Source: Methanobrevibacter sp. (GTDB lineage: Archaea > Methanobacteriota > Methanobacteria > Methanobacteriales > Methanobacteriaceae). Taken from it: DNA of 64,000 nt. The DNA lies in contig JAFRFB010000007.1 in NCBI GenBank assembly GCA_017434555.1, positions 1-64,000 of the forward strand, read 5' to 3'. Below the pieces are notes generated by a model. That model did no database searches, was not told where the DNA came from, and saw only the letters and a program-made list of their open reading frames with translations. The position numbers were made by a program, and so were the translations under genes. Below are positions 10,211-20,319 of this stretch, in pieces; within the stretch, counting starts at the first letter, position 1; each line of letters begins with the position of its first letter.

Positions 10211-11799
10211 AAATCAGGATTTTTAAATAATTCAAAATCCTGTACATATTCTTTACCCGTTATCATTGCGATTTCAGCTTTTTGGAGTTCACTTCCAAGG
10301 TAAGCGGCATGTTCCATACGGGTAACAAGTTCTTTTTTTATTATTTCTTCATAGATTTCTTTTGCAGTTTTACCCACAATCACTAAATCAGCCTTGTTTT
10401 TCTTAAAATGGGTGGCGACAATTTTACTATCACTAACTGTAGTTCCATAATCCACGTTGATTCTGAAACTGCCAGCTTTATCGCGAATGAATTTTAAAGG
10501 CTCGGAAAGTTTTGCCTGAGGAATGCCATCCATTTCATTTTCAATAATGTCATTTCTTTTATGCTTATCCTTAAATGCAACCATATTAATTCCCAAATCC
10601 TTAGGTATGGATTTTCTATGCTTTGCAAGAAACATCATCTTGGATGCTGTTGAAAGCTCATAGACACTTCCTCTTGTTTTTCCACTTTCTTCAGGAGTAA
10701 ATAATATGCTTACACCAAGTTCCATCCCAATTCCCGCTAAAAGTACATTTACTCCCCCGGAATCGGCATCCATTAATTCAGTTACATTTCCAACACCGAA
10801 AAATATTGGTGCCTTGTTAACTTCATGAAAATTCCTGCATGCAATAATTGACTCCACAATACTTGCACTGTTTACCGGATCCAATATCAAATCGGCAACA
10901 TATTTTAAACCGTCTGTATCTTCAATCAGCTGATTCATGAATTCAACACGTTCTTCAGGAGTCTTTGGAGTGATTCCTGCACTGAAGTTAGTTGGAAGTA
11001 AAACAGCAGGGATTCCTTTTTCCTTTAATATTGGGGCTACCTTAGACTGATTACCCAAATCAACACTCAATACAAAATCAATGCCGTTTTCGGCAGCAAC
11101 TAGAATTTCATCCGCATTTAATGTATCTATACTTAACGGCCTGTCACCTACAATCGGCCTTAATGTATTAATCAGTTCAGGTATTTTATCAGTGAAATCT
11201 TCACCAGCAGCCATACCTATATCAATCATGTCCGCTCCGCAATCTACGAAATATTGACATTTGTTGATTAATGATTCTTTTGATAAAAATGGGGCATTTG
11301 CTATTTCTGCCAGGACCCTCATTGGAAAATCTTCACCTACAGGCAATTTACCTATCATGATATTATTTGGTTTTTCAAGAAGTTTTTTGATATTTTGCGA
11401 ATCATTTTCAAAGTCATCGATGATTTTAAATGCTTCTTTTCTTTTTTCTTCCTCAATCAATTTATCTGCAGGCTTATCTTCCGACAATTCAATATTGTCT
11501 AGCAAATTCAAAACCATTGCCAAATCTGCGCCATCGGTAGAACCTTTGAATGTTGGAATTCCAAGTTCCTTTGTAATTTCTCGGGTGCCTTTTTTTATTA
11601 ATCCCGGAACTAAAATCAAATCAATTTCATCCAATTGATCTTTAAAATAAGTATTAACTTCGTTTATAATCATTCTTGGAGTTAAGAAAGCTGCAACTTG
11701 CGTATCTGCAATGTGGACAATTACATCCTGAGATGAATCTGCAACGACACTTTTAATTAAGGGATACGCCAAATTTCCTGTAATTATCAAAACTTTCAT
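10198..11799 (-). CDS. dihydropteroate synthase-related protein (TIGR00284 type)
   Basis: A 533-aa protein of the archaeal dihydropteroate-synthase-related family. The N-terminal part (about 1-150) is a separate domain starting [19 protein letters not shown]. The middle (about 155-400) is a DHPS-like TIM barrel with [35 protein letters not shown] and [12 protein letters not shown] motifs. The C-terminal part (about 430-533) looks like a small ligand-binding domain. In methanogens such proteins are thought to act in tetrahydromethanopterin synthesis, but the reaction is not settled. It has a clear GAGGAG ribosome site and is monocistronic. Confidence 0.8.
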   Translation of the reverse strand: MKVLIITGNLAYPLIKSVVADSSQDVIVHIADTQVAAFLTPRMIINEVNTYFKDQLDEIDLILVPGLIKKGTREITKELGIPTFKGSTDGADLAMVLNLLDNIELSEDKPADKLIEEEKRKEAFKIIDDFENDSQNIKKLLEKPNNIMIGKLPVGEDFPMRVLAEIANAPFLSKESLINKCQYFVDCGADMIDIGMAAGEDFTDKIPELINTLRPIVGDRPLSIDTLNADEILVAAENGIDFVLSVDLGNQSKVAPILKEKGIPAVLLPTNFSAGITPKTPEERVEFMNQLIEDTDGLKYVADLILDPVNSASIVESIIACRNFHEVNKAPIFFGVGNVTELMDADSGGVNVLLAGIGMELGVSILFTPEESGKTRGSVYELSTASKMMFLAKHRKSIPKDLGINMVAFKDKHKRNDIIENEMDGIPQAKLSEPLKFIRDKAGSFRINVDYGTTVSDSKIVATHFKKNKADLVIVGKTAKEIYEEIIKKELVTRMEHAAYLGSELQKAEIAMITGKEYVQDFELFKNPDLFKN

Positions 11800-12003
11800 A
11801 TTAACTCCTCAAAGATATATTATAATTATTATATTATATTAAATCTTTGAAAATGCAAATATTGATTAAACAGATAAAAAATGTTAAATCTTTTTAATAT
11901 TTCTTTATTTATATTAAAAATTATTATTAAAAAATTTACTTAAAATAAAAGCATCATTTGTTAAAATTTAAACAAAAATATTGTAAATTTAAAATATAAC
12001 ATA

Positions 12004-12056
12004 AGATTTATATATTTTGTAATTTATAATGATTATACATGATAAATATATGGAGG
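12004..12056 (+). promoter_or_regulatory. por operon promoter and ribosome-binding site
   Basis: TATA box TTTATATATT (about 12008-12017) lies some 25 bp before an expected start of transcription. GGAGG at 12051-12055 precedes the porC ATG at 12065. Confidence 0.6.
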
Positions 12057-12064
12057 AAAAATTA

Positions 12065-12586
12065 ATGATTGAAATTCGTTTCCATGGAAGAGGTGGACAA
12101 GGTTCCGTTACCGCTGCTGAAATTTTGGCTAAAGCAGCATTCAAAGACGGCAAATATTCACAAGCTTTTCCATTCTTTGGAGTAGAACGTAGAGGGGCTC
12201 CAGTTATGGCTTTCACAAGAATTGATGACAAGCCAATTGATTTAAGATATCAAGTATATAATCCAGACTATGTATTAGTTTTAGATGATGGATTATTAAA
12301 TGTAGTAGATGTATTTTCAGGAATTAAAGACAATACCGAAGTTACTATTAATACTGAAACTTTTGAAGGAAGTGGAGAACATAAAGTCCACAGTATTGAC
12401 GCAACTGGAATTGCATTAGACATGTTAGGTCGTAACATTGTAAATACTATTATTTTAGGATATTTTGCTAAGAAAACCCAAGCAGTAACAATAGATTCAC
12501 TTCTTGAAGTGATTGCAGAAACATTCCCAGGCAAAGTTGGTGAATTAAACGTTGAAGCTACCAGAAAAGCTTATGATATGGAATGA
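12065..12586 (+). CDS. porC: pyruvate:ferredoxin oxidoreductase, gamma subunit
   Basis: The start [22 protein letters not shown] and the [20 protein letters not shown] segment are diagnostic of the gamma subunit of 2-oxoacid:ferredoxin oxidoreductases. The enzyme links acetyl-CoA, CO2 and reduced ferredoxin to pyruvate, the main carbon entry in autotrophic methanogens. The ATG at 12065 follows a GGAGG site; the in-frame ATG at 12029 precedes that site and is unlikely. It is the first gene of a six-gene por operon. Confidence 0.95.
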   Translation: MIEIRFHGRGGQGSVTAAEILAKAAFKDGKYSQAFPFFGVERRGAPVMAFTRIDDKPIDLRYQVYNPDYVLVLDDGLLNVVDVFSGIKDNTEVTINTETFEGSGEHKVHSIDATGIALDMLGRNIVNTIILGYFAKKTQAVTIDSLLEVIAETFPGKVGELNVEATRKAYDME

Positions 12587-12597
12587 GGGTGATTAAT

Positions 12598-12840
12598 ATG
12601 GTAAGTATAGGATGTGTAATTAAAAACCCGGGTAATACAAGAAATAATAAAACTGGAAGCTGGAGAACTTTTAAACCGGTTTTAGATAAAGAAAAATGTA
12701 TCGATTGTGATAATTGTATTATTTTTTGTCCAGATGCTAGTGTAAACAAACAACATGATATTGATTACGATTTCTGTAAAGGATGTGGAATTTGTGCATA
12801 CGAATGTCCTTCAGATGCAATCGAGATGATAAAAGAATAA
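12598..12840 (+). CDS. porD: pyruvate:ferredoxin oxidoreductase, delta subunit
   Basis: An 80-aa ferredoxin-type subunit with two [4Fe-4S] motifs, [14 protein letters not shown] and [14 protein letters not shown]. The N terminus ([25 protein letters not shown]) is the usual PorD lead-in. GGGTGAT (12587-12593) lies before the ATG at 12598. Electrons from the PorB site pass through this subunit to external ferredoxin. Confidence 0.95.
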   Translation: MVSIGCVIKNPGNTRNNKTGSWRTFKPVLDKEKCIDCDNCIIFCPDASVNKQHDIDYDFCKGCGICAYECPSDAIEMIKE

Positions 12841-12853
12841 AGAGAGTGATTAG

Positions 12854-13999
12854 ATGGTAAAAGAAGTAATGACCTCAAATAAAGCAGTTGCAGAAGCTGT
12901 AAGATTAGCAAAACCACAAGTTATTCCTGTTTATCCAATTACTCCACAAACTACAATTTCAGAATATTTGGCACAATATGTTGCTGATGAAAAAATTGAT
13001 GCTAAATATGTTAAAGTAGAATCTGAACACAGTGCAATAAGTGCTGCTGTCGGAGCAAGTGGTGCTGGAGTAAGAGTATTTACAGCAACATCTTCACAAG
13101 GATTAATGTTAATGCACGAAATTTTATATGCAGCAGCAGGTATGAGAACACCATTCGTTCTAGCTGATGCAAACAGAGCAATTTCTGCTCCTTTAAACAT
13201 TTGGAATGACCAGCAAGACTCCATTGCTCAAAGAGATGCTGGATGGTTACAAATTTATGTTGAAAATGCACAAGAAGCATTGGATACCACTTTAATGGCT
13301 TATAAAATTTCAGAAAACAAAGATGTATTGCTCCCATCAATGGTATGTCTAGATGGATTTATTTTAACACACACTGTTGAACCGGTAGAAATTCCAGATC
13401 AAGAAAGTGTAGATAAATTTTTACCTCCATACGTTCCAGAACATGCATACCTTGATCCAAAAGACCCAATGTCCATTGGTAACTTTGCTGATCCAGAATA
13501 TTATACTGAAGCAAGATATGCAATGGAAGTTGCAATGAACAATTCAGTTGAAGTTATTCAAAAAACCTGTGATGAATTTGCAGAAATCTTTGGAAGACAA
13601 TACGGACTTGTTGAACCATACAAAACCGAAGATGCTGAAATCATAATTGTTGCAATGGGATCACTTTGCAGTACAATCAGAGTAATCGTTGATCAGTTAA
13701 GAGAAAAAGGCGAAAAAGTAGGTTTATTAAAAATTAGAGCTTACAGACCATTCCCTGTTGAAGCAATAAAAGAAGCAGTTAAAAATTGTGATAAAATAGC
13801 TGTTATCGATAAAAACTTCTCATTTGGAATTGGTGGAGCACTTTATGCTGATATGAAAGTTAAAATTGATAAAGAAATATATGGATTCGTTGCCGGTTTA
13901 GGTGGAAGGGACATTACCCCAGAATTCATTATAGAAGCATATGAAAAAACCAAAGTGCCAGAAAAAGATGTCACTTGGATTGGACTTAAGGAGGAATAG
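12854..13999 (+). CDS. porA: pyruvate:ferredoxin oxidoreductase, alpha subunit
   Basis: A 381-aa subunit with the conserved [18 protein letters not shown] and [20 protein letters not shown] segments near the N terminus, which help bind thiamine diphosphate and pyruvate. The C-terminal transketolase-like domain contains [17 protein letters not shown] and [13 protein letters not shown]. It follows porD by 13 bp and precedes porB by 2 bp. Confidence 0.96.
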   Translation: MVKEVMTSNKAVAEAVRLAKPQVIPVYPITPQTTISEYLAQYVADEKIDAKYVKVESEHSAISAAVGASGAGVRVFTATSSQGLMLMHEILYAAAGMRTPFVLADANRAISAPLNIWNDQQDSIAQRDAGWLQIYVENAQEALDTTLMAYKISENKDVLLPSMVCLDGFILTHTVEPVEIPDQESVDKFLPPYVPEHAYLDPKDPMSIGNFADPEYYTEARYAMEVAMNNSVEVIQKTCDEFAEIFGRQYGLVEPYKTEDAEIIIVAMGSLCSTIRVIVDQLREKGEKVGLLKIRAYRPFPVEAIKEAVKNCDKIAVIDKNFSFGIGGALYADMKVKIDKEIYGFVAGLGGRDITPEFIIEAYEKTKVPEKDVTWIGLKEE

Positions 14000-14001
14000 A
14001 T

Positions 14002-14871
14002 ATGGTAGATATACCTGATAAAGATTTATTAGCACCAGGACACAGAGGATGTGCTGGTTGTGGAGCATCTATTGGTGTGAAATTAGCACTTAATGCTTTA
14101 GGCGAAAATACTGTAGCTATTTCTGCTACAGGTTGTCTTGAAGTTATGACTACACCATACCCAGAATCTGCATGGGAAGTTCCATTTATTCATGTAGCAT
14201 TTGAAAACTCAGGTGCTGTTGCATCCGGTGTTGAAGCTGCATTAAGAATACAAGGAAAAGAAGATGTAAATGTTGTTGCTTTTGGTGGTGACGGAGGAAC
14301 TGTAGATATTGGTTTACAATCACTTTCCGGAGCTATGGAAAGAGGACACAATATGTTATACATCTGTTATGATAACGAAGCATATATGAATACAGGTATT
14401 CAAAGAAGTGGAGCAACTCCTTATGGTGCATCAACTACAACTTCACCACAAGGTAGTGCAAGTTTCGGAGAAGACAAACCTAAAAAAGATATGCCGATGA
14501 TTATGGCAGCTCATGGAATTCCATATGTGGCTACCGCATCAATTGCATACCCAGAAGACTTTGTAAACAAAGTTAAAAAAGCAGCATCAATTAAAGGACC
14601 TGCTTACATCCACTTACAACAACCTTGTACTACAGGTTGGGGATATCCTTCTGAAAAAACAATTGAAATGGGTAGATTGGCTGTAGAAACTGGATCTTGG
14701 ATATTATACGAAATCGAAAACGGTGAATTCAACATTACTTTTACACCTGAAGAAAGAAAACCTGTAAAAGAATATTTATCACCACAAAAAAGATTCAGAC
14801 ACTTGCAAGAAGAGCAACTTGAAAAAATACAAAAATACGTAGACGCACAATGTAGTGAATTAGGATTATAG
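14002..14871 (+). CDS. porB: pyruvate:ferredoxin oxidoreductase, beta subunit
   Basis: A 289-aa catalytic subunit. The thiamine-diphosphate motif is [21 protein letters not shown] with the later [14 protein letters not shown] loop. Cysteines near the N terminus (GCAGCGAS) and in ATGCLEV and QPCTTGWG can ligate the proximal [4Fe-4S] cluster. GGAGG lies 9 bp before the ATG. Confidence 0.96.
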   Translation: MVDIPDKDLLAPGHRGCAGCGASIGVKLALNALGENTVAISATGCLEVMTTPYPESAWEVPFIHVAFENSGAVASGVEAALRIQGKEDVNVVAFGGDGGTVDIGLQSLSGAMERGHNMLYICYDNEAYMNTGIQRSGATPYGASTTTSPQGSASFGEDKPKKDMPMIMAAHGIPYVATASIAYPEDFVNKVKKAASIKGPAYIHLQQPCTTGWGYPSEKTIEMGRLAVETGSWILYEIENGEFNITFTPEERKPVKEYLSPQKRFRHLQEEQLEKIQKYVDAQCSELGL

Positions 14872-14881
14872 GAGGAAAACT

Positions 14882-15382
14882 ATGGAAAAAATTTCCGTAA
14901 ACAGCAATATCTGTGATGGATGTCTCAACTGTGAAAACATGTGTGCATCTGTCCATACTGCATCTAGAATAAAAATCATAGAACATAAATCCTCCTTCTA
15001 TGGTATAGTATGTCAACACTGTGAAAGTGCACCATGTATCAAAATCTGTCCGACCGATGCAATCAGTGACGAAAAAGTAGACACTGAAAAATGTATTGGA
15101 TGTGGATTATGTGTAATGGTCTGTCCATTCGGTGCAATGACATATACCGCAAGTATCGCTGAAAAATGTGACCTTTGTTCTGACAGAGAAGAAGGCCCAG
15201 CATGTATTAAAGCATGTACTAAAAGAGCCATCTCTATCGTTGATCCTGCAAAAATTAAAGCTAAAAATCAAGAAAAATATATTTCTAAACTTGCCGGATT
15301 ATATGAACCTGACAGTAAAAAAGGCGGATTTGTCCACGTTATTACAAGTCAAGCTAGAGCTAGATTAGTTCTAGACGAATAG
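14882..15382 (+). CDS. porE: Por-associated polyferredoxin PorE
   Basis: A 166-aa iron-sulfur protein. CDGCLNCENMC near the N terminus, CQHCESAPCIKICPTDA and CIGCGLCVMVCPFGA in the middle, and CDLCSDREEGPACIKACTKRA further on suggest about four [4Fe-4S] clusters. PorE and PorF in methanococci are co-encoded with Por and needed for full activity, probably as electron carriers. GGAGG precedes the ATG, 10 bp after porB. Confidence 0.88.
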   Translation: MEKISVNSNICDGCLNCENMCASVHTASRIKIIEHKSSFYGIVCQHCESAPCIKICPTDAISDEKVDTEKCIGCGLCVMVCPFGAMTYTASIAEKCDLCSDREEGPACIKACTKRAISIVDPAKIKAKNQEKYISKLAGLYEPDSKKGGFVHVITSQARARLVLDE

Positions 15383-15392
15383 GAATATTTCT

Positions 15393-15623
15393 ATGAACTG
15401 TTTAAACTGTACAACTTGTGAAAGTGATTGTCAACTCAAAGAAGTTGACACACCTTCTTTATTTTGTATGAACTGCCAACCATCCGAAGCACCATGTATA
15501 AAAAAATGTCCAAATAATGCTTTTGAAGTATTAGGCGGAGCTATTACCATTAATGAAGAAAAATGTGATAAATGCATGGAATGTATCAGCATTTGTCCTA
15601 TTGGAGCCATACACATTAACTAA
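15393..15623 (+). CDS. porF: Por-associated ferredoxin PorF
   Basis: A 76-aa iron-sulfur protein with CLNCTTCESDC, CMNCQPSEAPCIKKCPNNA and CDKCMECISICPIGA. It follows porE by 10 bp and probably ends the operon. The first motif is less regular than in ordinary ferredoxins, as is usual for PorF. Confidence 0.85.
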   Translation: MNCLNCTTCESDCQLKEVDTPSLFCMNCQPSEAPCIKKCPNNAFEVLGGAITINEEKCDKCMECISICPIGAIHIN

Positions 15624-15680
15624 TTTTAAATATTTTAAAAGCCATAAATACTATTAATTAAATTTTAAAAGGTTTTTATT

Positions 15681-16523
15681 TTGATTACTAAAGATACAAT
15701 TAGAGATAAAGTTTATGAACTTTATAAAGAAGCAGTCATTGTTCTTGGTGATGATGTTAAAAAATCACTCAAAGAGGCTCTTGAAATAGAAGAACATGAT
15801 TTGGCTAAATTGAATATTGAAGCTATTTTAAAAAACATTGAACTTGCAGAAGAAAAAGGTATTCCAATGTGTCAGGATACCGGTTTACCTGTTGTTTTTG
15901 TAAAGCTTGGTAATGTTGAAGTTGAAAACTTGCGCCAGGGAATAGAAGAAGGAATCGAAAAAGCAACAAAAGAAGTTCCGATTAGACCGAATATCGTTGA
16001 CCCATTATCCCGTAAAAATACCAACATCAATGTAGGAGATTATATTCCTCCAATAGACATTGAACTGATTGATGAAGATTACTTGGAAATTACAATTTTA
16101 CCGAAAGGATTTGGATCTGAAAACAACAATGCAATGAAAATGGCACTTCCTGCAGAAGGAATTGATGGAATAAAAGAATTTGTTGTTGAATCCGTTTTAA
16201 AAGCAAAAGGAAAACCTTGTCCCCCAACAGTCATAGGCGTTGGTATTGGAGGAACATCAGATTTATGCTTAAAACTGGGTAAAAAAGCATTGCTTGGAAA
16301 AGTTGGTGAAAGAAACCCTGATCCTGAAATAGCCAAATTAGAAGAAGAAATTTTAGAAGAAATTAATGCTTCAGGAATCGGACCAATGGGTCTTGGCGGA
16401 AAAACAACCACATTAGACGTTAAAATCCTGAAAGCACATACACATACCGCAGGATTGCCTATTGGAGTATGCATCCAATGTTGGGCAGACAGGCATGCAA
16501 CCGGAAGAATCTATGATAACTAG
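15681..16523 (+). CDS. fumarate hydratase, class I, alpha subunit
   Basis: A 280-aa subunit of the [4Fe-4S] fumarase/tartrate dehydratase family. Marks include [52 protein letters not shown] and the C-terminal [19 protein letters not shown]; the conserved cysteines can bind the cluster. It would hydrate fumarate in the incomplete reductive citric acid branch of methanogens. The beta subunit is not in this window. The start is TTG at 15681 with a weak AAAGG upstream. Confidence 0.9.
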   Translation: MITKDTIRDKVYELYKEAVIVLGDDVKKSLKEALEIEEHDLAKLNIEAILKNIELAEEKGIPMCQDTGLPVVFVKLGNVEVENLRQGIEEGIEKATKEVPIRPNIVDPLSRKNTNINVGDYIPPIDIELIDEDYLEITILPKGFGSENNNAMKMALPAEGIDGIKEFVVESVLKAKGKPCPPTVIGVGIGGTSDLCLKLGKKALLGKVGERNPDPEIAKLEEEILEEINASGIGPMGLGGKTTTLDVKILKAHTHTAGLPIGVCIQCWADRHATGRIYDN

Positions 16524-16718
16524 ATTCTTTTTTCTAATTTTTTAAAATAGTATTACTACATGTAGATGAAGTAAAATATTATATTGCTTTTTTTATTACT
16601 CATCGATAATATTAACTTTATGTTGAATTATAATATATTCTTATAATAAAAACATCATTTTAAATAAGAGTAAAATTAATAATTCGCATAGTTAGAAATG
16701 AGTAATAATATGTTCAGA

Positions 16719-17612
16719 TTACAGCTGTTCTCTGAAGCTACGCGGAGTGGTTGGCCTTGGAATATTTTCGTGAAATTCAACAGCCACATCCTTGATTTCA
16801 ACAGAAATATCTCCGATGCGGTCAAATGCTTTGATTACCCTAAATAAATAAATGAAATAATTGGAACGCTCTTTTTCATCAAAGGAACTTTCAGCCATTT
16901 GGGTTGCAATCAAATTAATGGCCTTTGACTGAAGAATATGTAATGATTCTTCCAATTCCATAATATCGTCTTTCAGCTCAGTACGGCCTTCTAAAAAAGT
17001 AAGCATTGCTAAACGAAGGATTTTTTGAGCAGTACGATACATTTTTCTTAATTTTTTAAGAATTGGTTCATTTACTTCATAAATATCATTGATAACAAAT
17101 TTTGCAATATGGCCACAATAATCACCAATACGTTCCAAATCATAGGCAACTTCATTATATAAAACAGATTTGGAAAATTCCTGATGTTGATTAATGCTTA
17201 CGATAGTTTCAACAGAAGTCCTGACTTTTTCAACCATATTATTGGTAGCATAATCCATTTCTAAAGCTCTTTTAGCTTTATTTTCATCATATTCTAAAAA
17301 AGCATCGAAAGAAGCTTCAATTTGAGAATGAACATGCTTGGCCATATTAGCAATCATATCATTAATTAAAAAATTACCGGAAACATCTTTTTTACTTACA
17401 TATTGACCTAATGATTGGGCAATTTCCTCATAACTTTTTATATCTATCATATAAGCCCTTTTAATGGTACCATTTTTAATTAATGGCTGGATCAATTGAG
17501 TAACATATCTGCGTGAAATACCTAAACGCTGAGCTATTTCATCTTGCGTTGCCGGATTTTCATATAAAATCAAATCCAATACTTCCATTAATGTTTTATT
17601 TTTCTTTGCCAT
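16719..17612 (-). CDS. PhoU-domain transcriptional regulator with N-terminal HTH
   Basis: Residues 1-65 form a winged helix-turn-helix (TQDEIAQRLGISRRYVTQLIQPLIKNGTIKRAY). The rest (about 80-290) is a two-repeat PhoU-like helical bundle with YDLERIGDYCGHIAKFV and IKAFDRIGDISVEIKDVAV, the E/DxxxD metal-binding patterns of PhoU. Archaeal HTH-PhoU fusions probably sense phosphate status and bind DNA. No pst genes are in the window. The membrane protein gene upstream ends 6 bp before it, so the two form one transcript. Confidence 0.82.
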   Translation of the reverse strand: MAKKNKTLMEVLDLILYENPATQDEIAQRLGISRRYVTQLIQPLIKNGTIKRAYMIDIKSYEEIAQSLGQYVSKKDVSGNFLINDMIANMAKHVHSQIEASFDAFLEYDENKAKRALEMDYATNNMVEKVRTSVETIVSINQHQEFSKSVLYNEVAYDLERIGDYCGHIAKFVINDIYEVNEPILKKLRKMYRTAQKILRLAMLTFLEGRTELKDDIMELEESLHILQSKAINLIATQMAESSFDEKERSNYFIYLFRVIKAFDRIGDISVEIKDVAVEFHENIPRPTTPRSFREQL

Positions 17613-17618
17613 AATTAT

Positions 17619-18545
17619 CTACTTTTTAAAATCGTCCAATAAATCATTGGATTCAAATTGGAAATCCTTAGCTGATTCATTGAATCTTTTTCTAGATTGA
17701 GCACGATTGCTTCTTTGAGCATTACTTCTATGGTGAACTTGATTTGACTCCAAATTATGAGAAGCATTTCTCCTGTGATGAACCTGCTTTAACTCCAAAT
17801 CATCCAAATCACGAGAAGCATTTCTTCTGCGATATGTCTGTTTTAACTCCAAATCATCCAAATCACGAGAAGCATTTCTTCTGCGATATGTCTGTTTTAA
17901 CTCCAAATCATCCAAATTTCTATTATCATTTATTTTTATAGGACAAACATCCTTGTCAGAATTTCTTGTAGATGATAAAATGCTATGAATTACATAGATT
18001 AATAATAAAAATGCAATCAAAGCAATTGGAAAATCAACATAGGAATATACAAAATGGAAAACTCTTGAAACAGAACTTCCAAAATCTGAAAATCCTCTTG
18101 CTAGAAACATTAATCCGATCAACAGGATTACTATACCATCAGTTTTTTTGACATGATTTCCTTTAATAACAAACGGATAGGCACACATGACCACCAAAGA
18201 TAAACCTAAAATCCTATATAGATTATTAGCTGCAACCCCTTGAATGGACAGATAAATATTTAAAAATATTTGAGGCAATATTCCCCATTCAGACAGGAAT
18301 GCTAGAATCAATAATAGCTGGATTATTAATATTACAATTAATGGAAATACATAAGCTATATCCCATTCAAAATTTCCAGAAATCTTTGCATTTTCAACAG
18401 GTTTTTCTAGAACTTCCAAAAATACATTATAAAGGACAGATGATAAAACTGACCCGATAATAGTACCAGTAACTCCTAAAAATAATGTTGTAATGGCAAC
18501 AAATGCTGAAATACATCCCACTAAAATAATCTTTGAATGATTCAA
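17619..18545 (-). CDS. membrane protein with C-terminal basic 18-aa tandem repeats
   Basis: The first 200 residues contain about five or six hydrophobic helices. The C-terminal 100 residues are a polar, basic tail of 18-aa repeats (DLDDLELKQTYRRRNASR type, three good copies and a decayed one). I do not recognise the family. The start is TTG 18545 with AGGTGAT upstream. It is co-directional with, and 6 bp from, the PhoU regulator, suggesting a shared role such as signalling at the membrane. The repeat tail could bind nucleic acid or an acidic wall polymer; that is a guess. Confidence 0.65.
   Translation of the reverse strand: MNHSKIILVGCISAFVAITTLFLGVTGTIIGSVLSSVLYNVFLEVLEKPVENAKISGNFEWDIAYVFPLIVILIIQLLLILAFLSEWGILPQIFLNIYLSIQGVAANNLYRILGLSLVVMCAYPFVIKGNHVKKTDGIVILLIGLMFLARGFSDFGSSVSRVFHFVYSYVDFPIALIAFLLLIYVIHSILSSTRNSDKDVCPIKINDNRNLDDLELKQTYRRRNASRDLDDLELKQTYRRRNASRDLDDLELKQVHHRRNASHNLESNQVHHRSNAQRSNRAQSRKRFNESAKDFQFESNDLLDDFKK
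17760..17921. repeat. three 54-bp tandem repeats in a coding region
   Basis: Units begin at about 17760, 17814 and 17868. The second and third are almost identical and the first has a few changes. The period is a multiple of three and keeps the reading frame, so copy number can change without breaking the gene. Confidence 0.9.
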
Positions 18546-18620
18546 ATTATCACCTAAAAAAAATTAAATTTAATAAATGTATATAATACATTTATTTCTA
18601 AATATTTAAATATTTTTATT

Positions 18621-20120
18621 TTAAACAATAGTTAAAGCGTTAGGAACTTTCTTTAAAATATTGTTTTTAACTGGTATCATAGTTGATGAGGCAATGGAAA
18701 AATCAGCTTCTTTTGATGCAGACACATCATCTTTAGCAGGAATAATTGTGGCATTTAATTCCTCTTGTAAATTATTAACACTGATGTTTTGTACCCAAGG
18801 GTCTGTATCGGCAATAATTATTTCATCAACATTTTTATCCAATTCATTAGCTATTACCCAGGAGATGAACCTACCGCCATGCAATGCGATAGTATTGCCA
18901 TCAGCGAGATTTACAATTTCATCCAAAGTATGTTTCAGTTCAATATTTTTATACATTCTGGAATTGACAAGTGTAGCCCAATGGGCATCACCGATAGCAT
19001 ATGAACCTATTTTATTTGGATAAATATACTCCGGTCCGGCAATTTTAACAGCCGTAGCTAATGCGAGCAAGTCATGTTTTTGAACAGGCAACCCCCTATT
19101 CGGGAATTCCTCATTAATAATTTGGATAACTCTTGGAAGACCAAATTTACCTCTTCTTGCAGTTCCAGGTTCAAATCCACACATGTATCCATGATGATTT
19201 TTAGGAAATCCTGTAATTACCATGTTCAAACCGCTTCTTAAACCTGCACGAACCTCATGTTCATAAGCTCCATTGGTTGCAACAACTTTTCCTGGAGACA
19301 ATATTCTGGCGGCTGCAATGGTTTTAGCAAAGGCTTCAGTTGTATTTTCACATCTATTGAATGGACCTCCTTCAACTACAACAACATCAGCACCGATTTC
19401 GATAGACTTTTCAAAGCCTGTAATCACTTCATCATATCCGTCACCAACAAACATGATAGATTCGAGGCCTTTATTGTATTCTTTAGCCAAATTTGCAATG
19501 TCAACAGCTTCCTTTAAAGGAGCGGCATGACCATCACCAGTCTGTTCTGAAGTTACATTAACAGCAACAGAAGAAGAGAGTTTAACCCAGTCATTTTTAT
19601 CGTCTTTTTGTTCCAATTCTTTATCAATTAATCTTTCATGAATTCTTCCTCGAGGACATTCTGTAAATGCTGGGCCTTTATTATAGCATTCACCGCCACA
19701 TCCACTAATATTTTTAGGAAGTCTCATTGCACCATTTTCACCAAAATGATCCAAATCCAGCGGAACATCTACAACGTCATGAACCATTTTCATTACTTCA
19801 AGACCTGTCATTCCAAATTTTTCACCGATATCGGAAAATGCATATGCACAAATGTGAATTGGCGCTCCAATCATATCTGCCAATCGGCAATTTCCAATTA
19901 AATCCATTAATTCCAAATCTGATGCGCAAGTTCCCACAACAACTTCCGTTAAATCACAACCTAATGGGAATCTTTTAAATTGCATACCCAATTTCATTGT
20001 TTCTTCAAGAGATAACTCAGAAATTGCATCGACAACAGCAACAACATCTTTATTTTTCATTTTTGATATTTCAATAGCAGCATCATCATCGTTAACAGCA
20101 TTTTTTATTAATTCATACAT
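18621..20120 (-). CDS. hcgG: FeGP-cofactor biosynthesis protein HcgG
   Basis: A 499-aa protein that I recognise as HcgG, which occurs only with [Fe]-hydrogenase. Notable cysteine segments are LGCDLTEVVVGTC, NISGCGGECYNKGPAFTECPRGR and the later FNRCENTTEAF; HGGRFISWVIANEL and ADTDPWVQN are near the C terminus. HcgG is needed for FeGP-cofactor maturation. It is transcribed away from hmd, from a shared 437-bp region with an iron-box-like palindrome, and has a GGAG site before its ATG. Confidence 0.85.
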   Translation of the reverse strand: MYELIKNAVNDDDAAIEISKMKNKDVVAVVDAISELSLEETMKLGMQFKRFPLGCDLTEVVVGTCASDLELMDLIGNCRLADMIGAPIHICAYAFSDIGEKFGMTGLEVMKMVHDVVDVPLDLDHFGENGAMRLPKNISGCGGECYNKGPAFTECPRGRIHERLIDKELEQKDDKNDWVKLSSSVAVNVTSEQTGDGHAAPLKEAVDIANLAKEYNKGLESIMFVGDGYDEVITGFEKSIEIGADVVVVEGGPFNRCENTTEAFAKTIAAARILSPGKVVATNGAYEHEVRAGLRSGLNMVITGFPKNHHGYMCGFEPGTARRGKFGLPRVIQIINEEFPNRGLPVQKHDLLALATAVKIAGPEYIYPNKIGSYAIGDAHWATLVNSRMYKNIELKHTLDEIVNLADGNTIALHGGRFISWVIANELDKNVDEIIIADTDPWVQNISVNNLQEELNATIIPAKDDVSASKEADFSIASSTMIPVKNNILKKVPNALTIV

Positions 20121-20190
20121 TGAAATAAACTCCTATTAACATTATCAGTCAAATATATTTCAGTACGCTATTAAATAAAAATCTTTCGTT

Positions 20191-20206
20191 TTTAGGCATA
20201 CCTAAA
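20191..20206. promoter_or_regulatory. iron-box-like palindrome upstream of hcgG
   Basis: TTTAGGCATACCTAAA has 6-bp perfect arms around a 4-bp centre. It matches the boxes flanking feoB and preceding feoA in this window and resembles DtxR-family operators. It lies 71-86 bp before the hcgG start, just downstream of a TATA-like TTTAAAATTT on the minus strand, where a repressor would block transcription. Confidence 0.65.
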
Positions 20207-20239
20207 ATAAATTTTAAAGCAATTAATTGAAGTAATAAA

Positions 20240-20319
20240 GTAATACTTTTTTTATAATATAAATAAAAAAGTAATACTGGTAATACTATATAAATAAAGC
20301 ACATGAAAATAAGTAATAC
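20240..20319. promoter_or_regulatory. four GTAATAC sites between hcgG and hmd
   Basis: GTAATAC occurs at 20240-20246, 20271-20277, 20280-20286 and 20313-20319, with start-to-start spacing of 31, 9 and 33 bp. The same 7-mer in the opposite orientation is clustered before cbiM. A TATA box for hmd (TTTATATAG, about 20342-20350) lies 23 bp to the right of the last site. I infer binding sites for one regulator, possibly NikR. Confidence 0.6.

Noticed and set aside
12931-13340. Two minus-strand frames inside porA
   Set aside because: Both are complements of the well-conserved PorA coding sequence and have no independent support.
16550-16556. GTATTAC between the fumarase and PhoU genes
   Set aside because: A single isolated copy between the ends of two convergent genes, not near a promoter I can identify.
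17760-17921. Possible CRISPR or mobile-element repeat
   Set aside because: The repeats are tandem, in frame and lack spacers. They are an internal coding expansion.
17744-17941. Plus-strand frame with repeated HEKHFFCDMSVLTPNHPN-type units
   Set aside because: This is the shadow of the 54-bp repeats of the membrane protein gene. Any period divisible by three gives repeat peptides in all frames.
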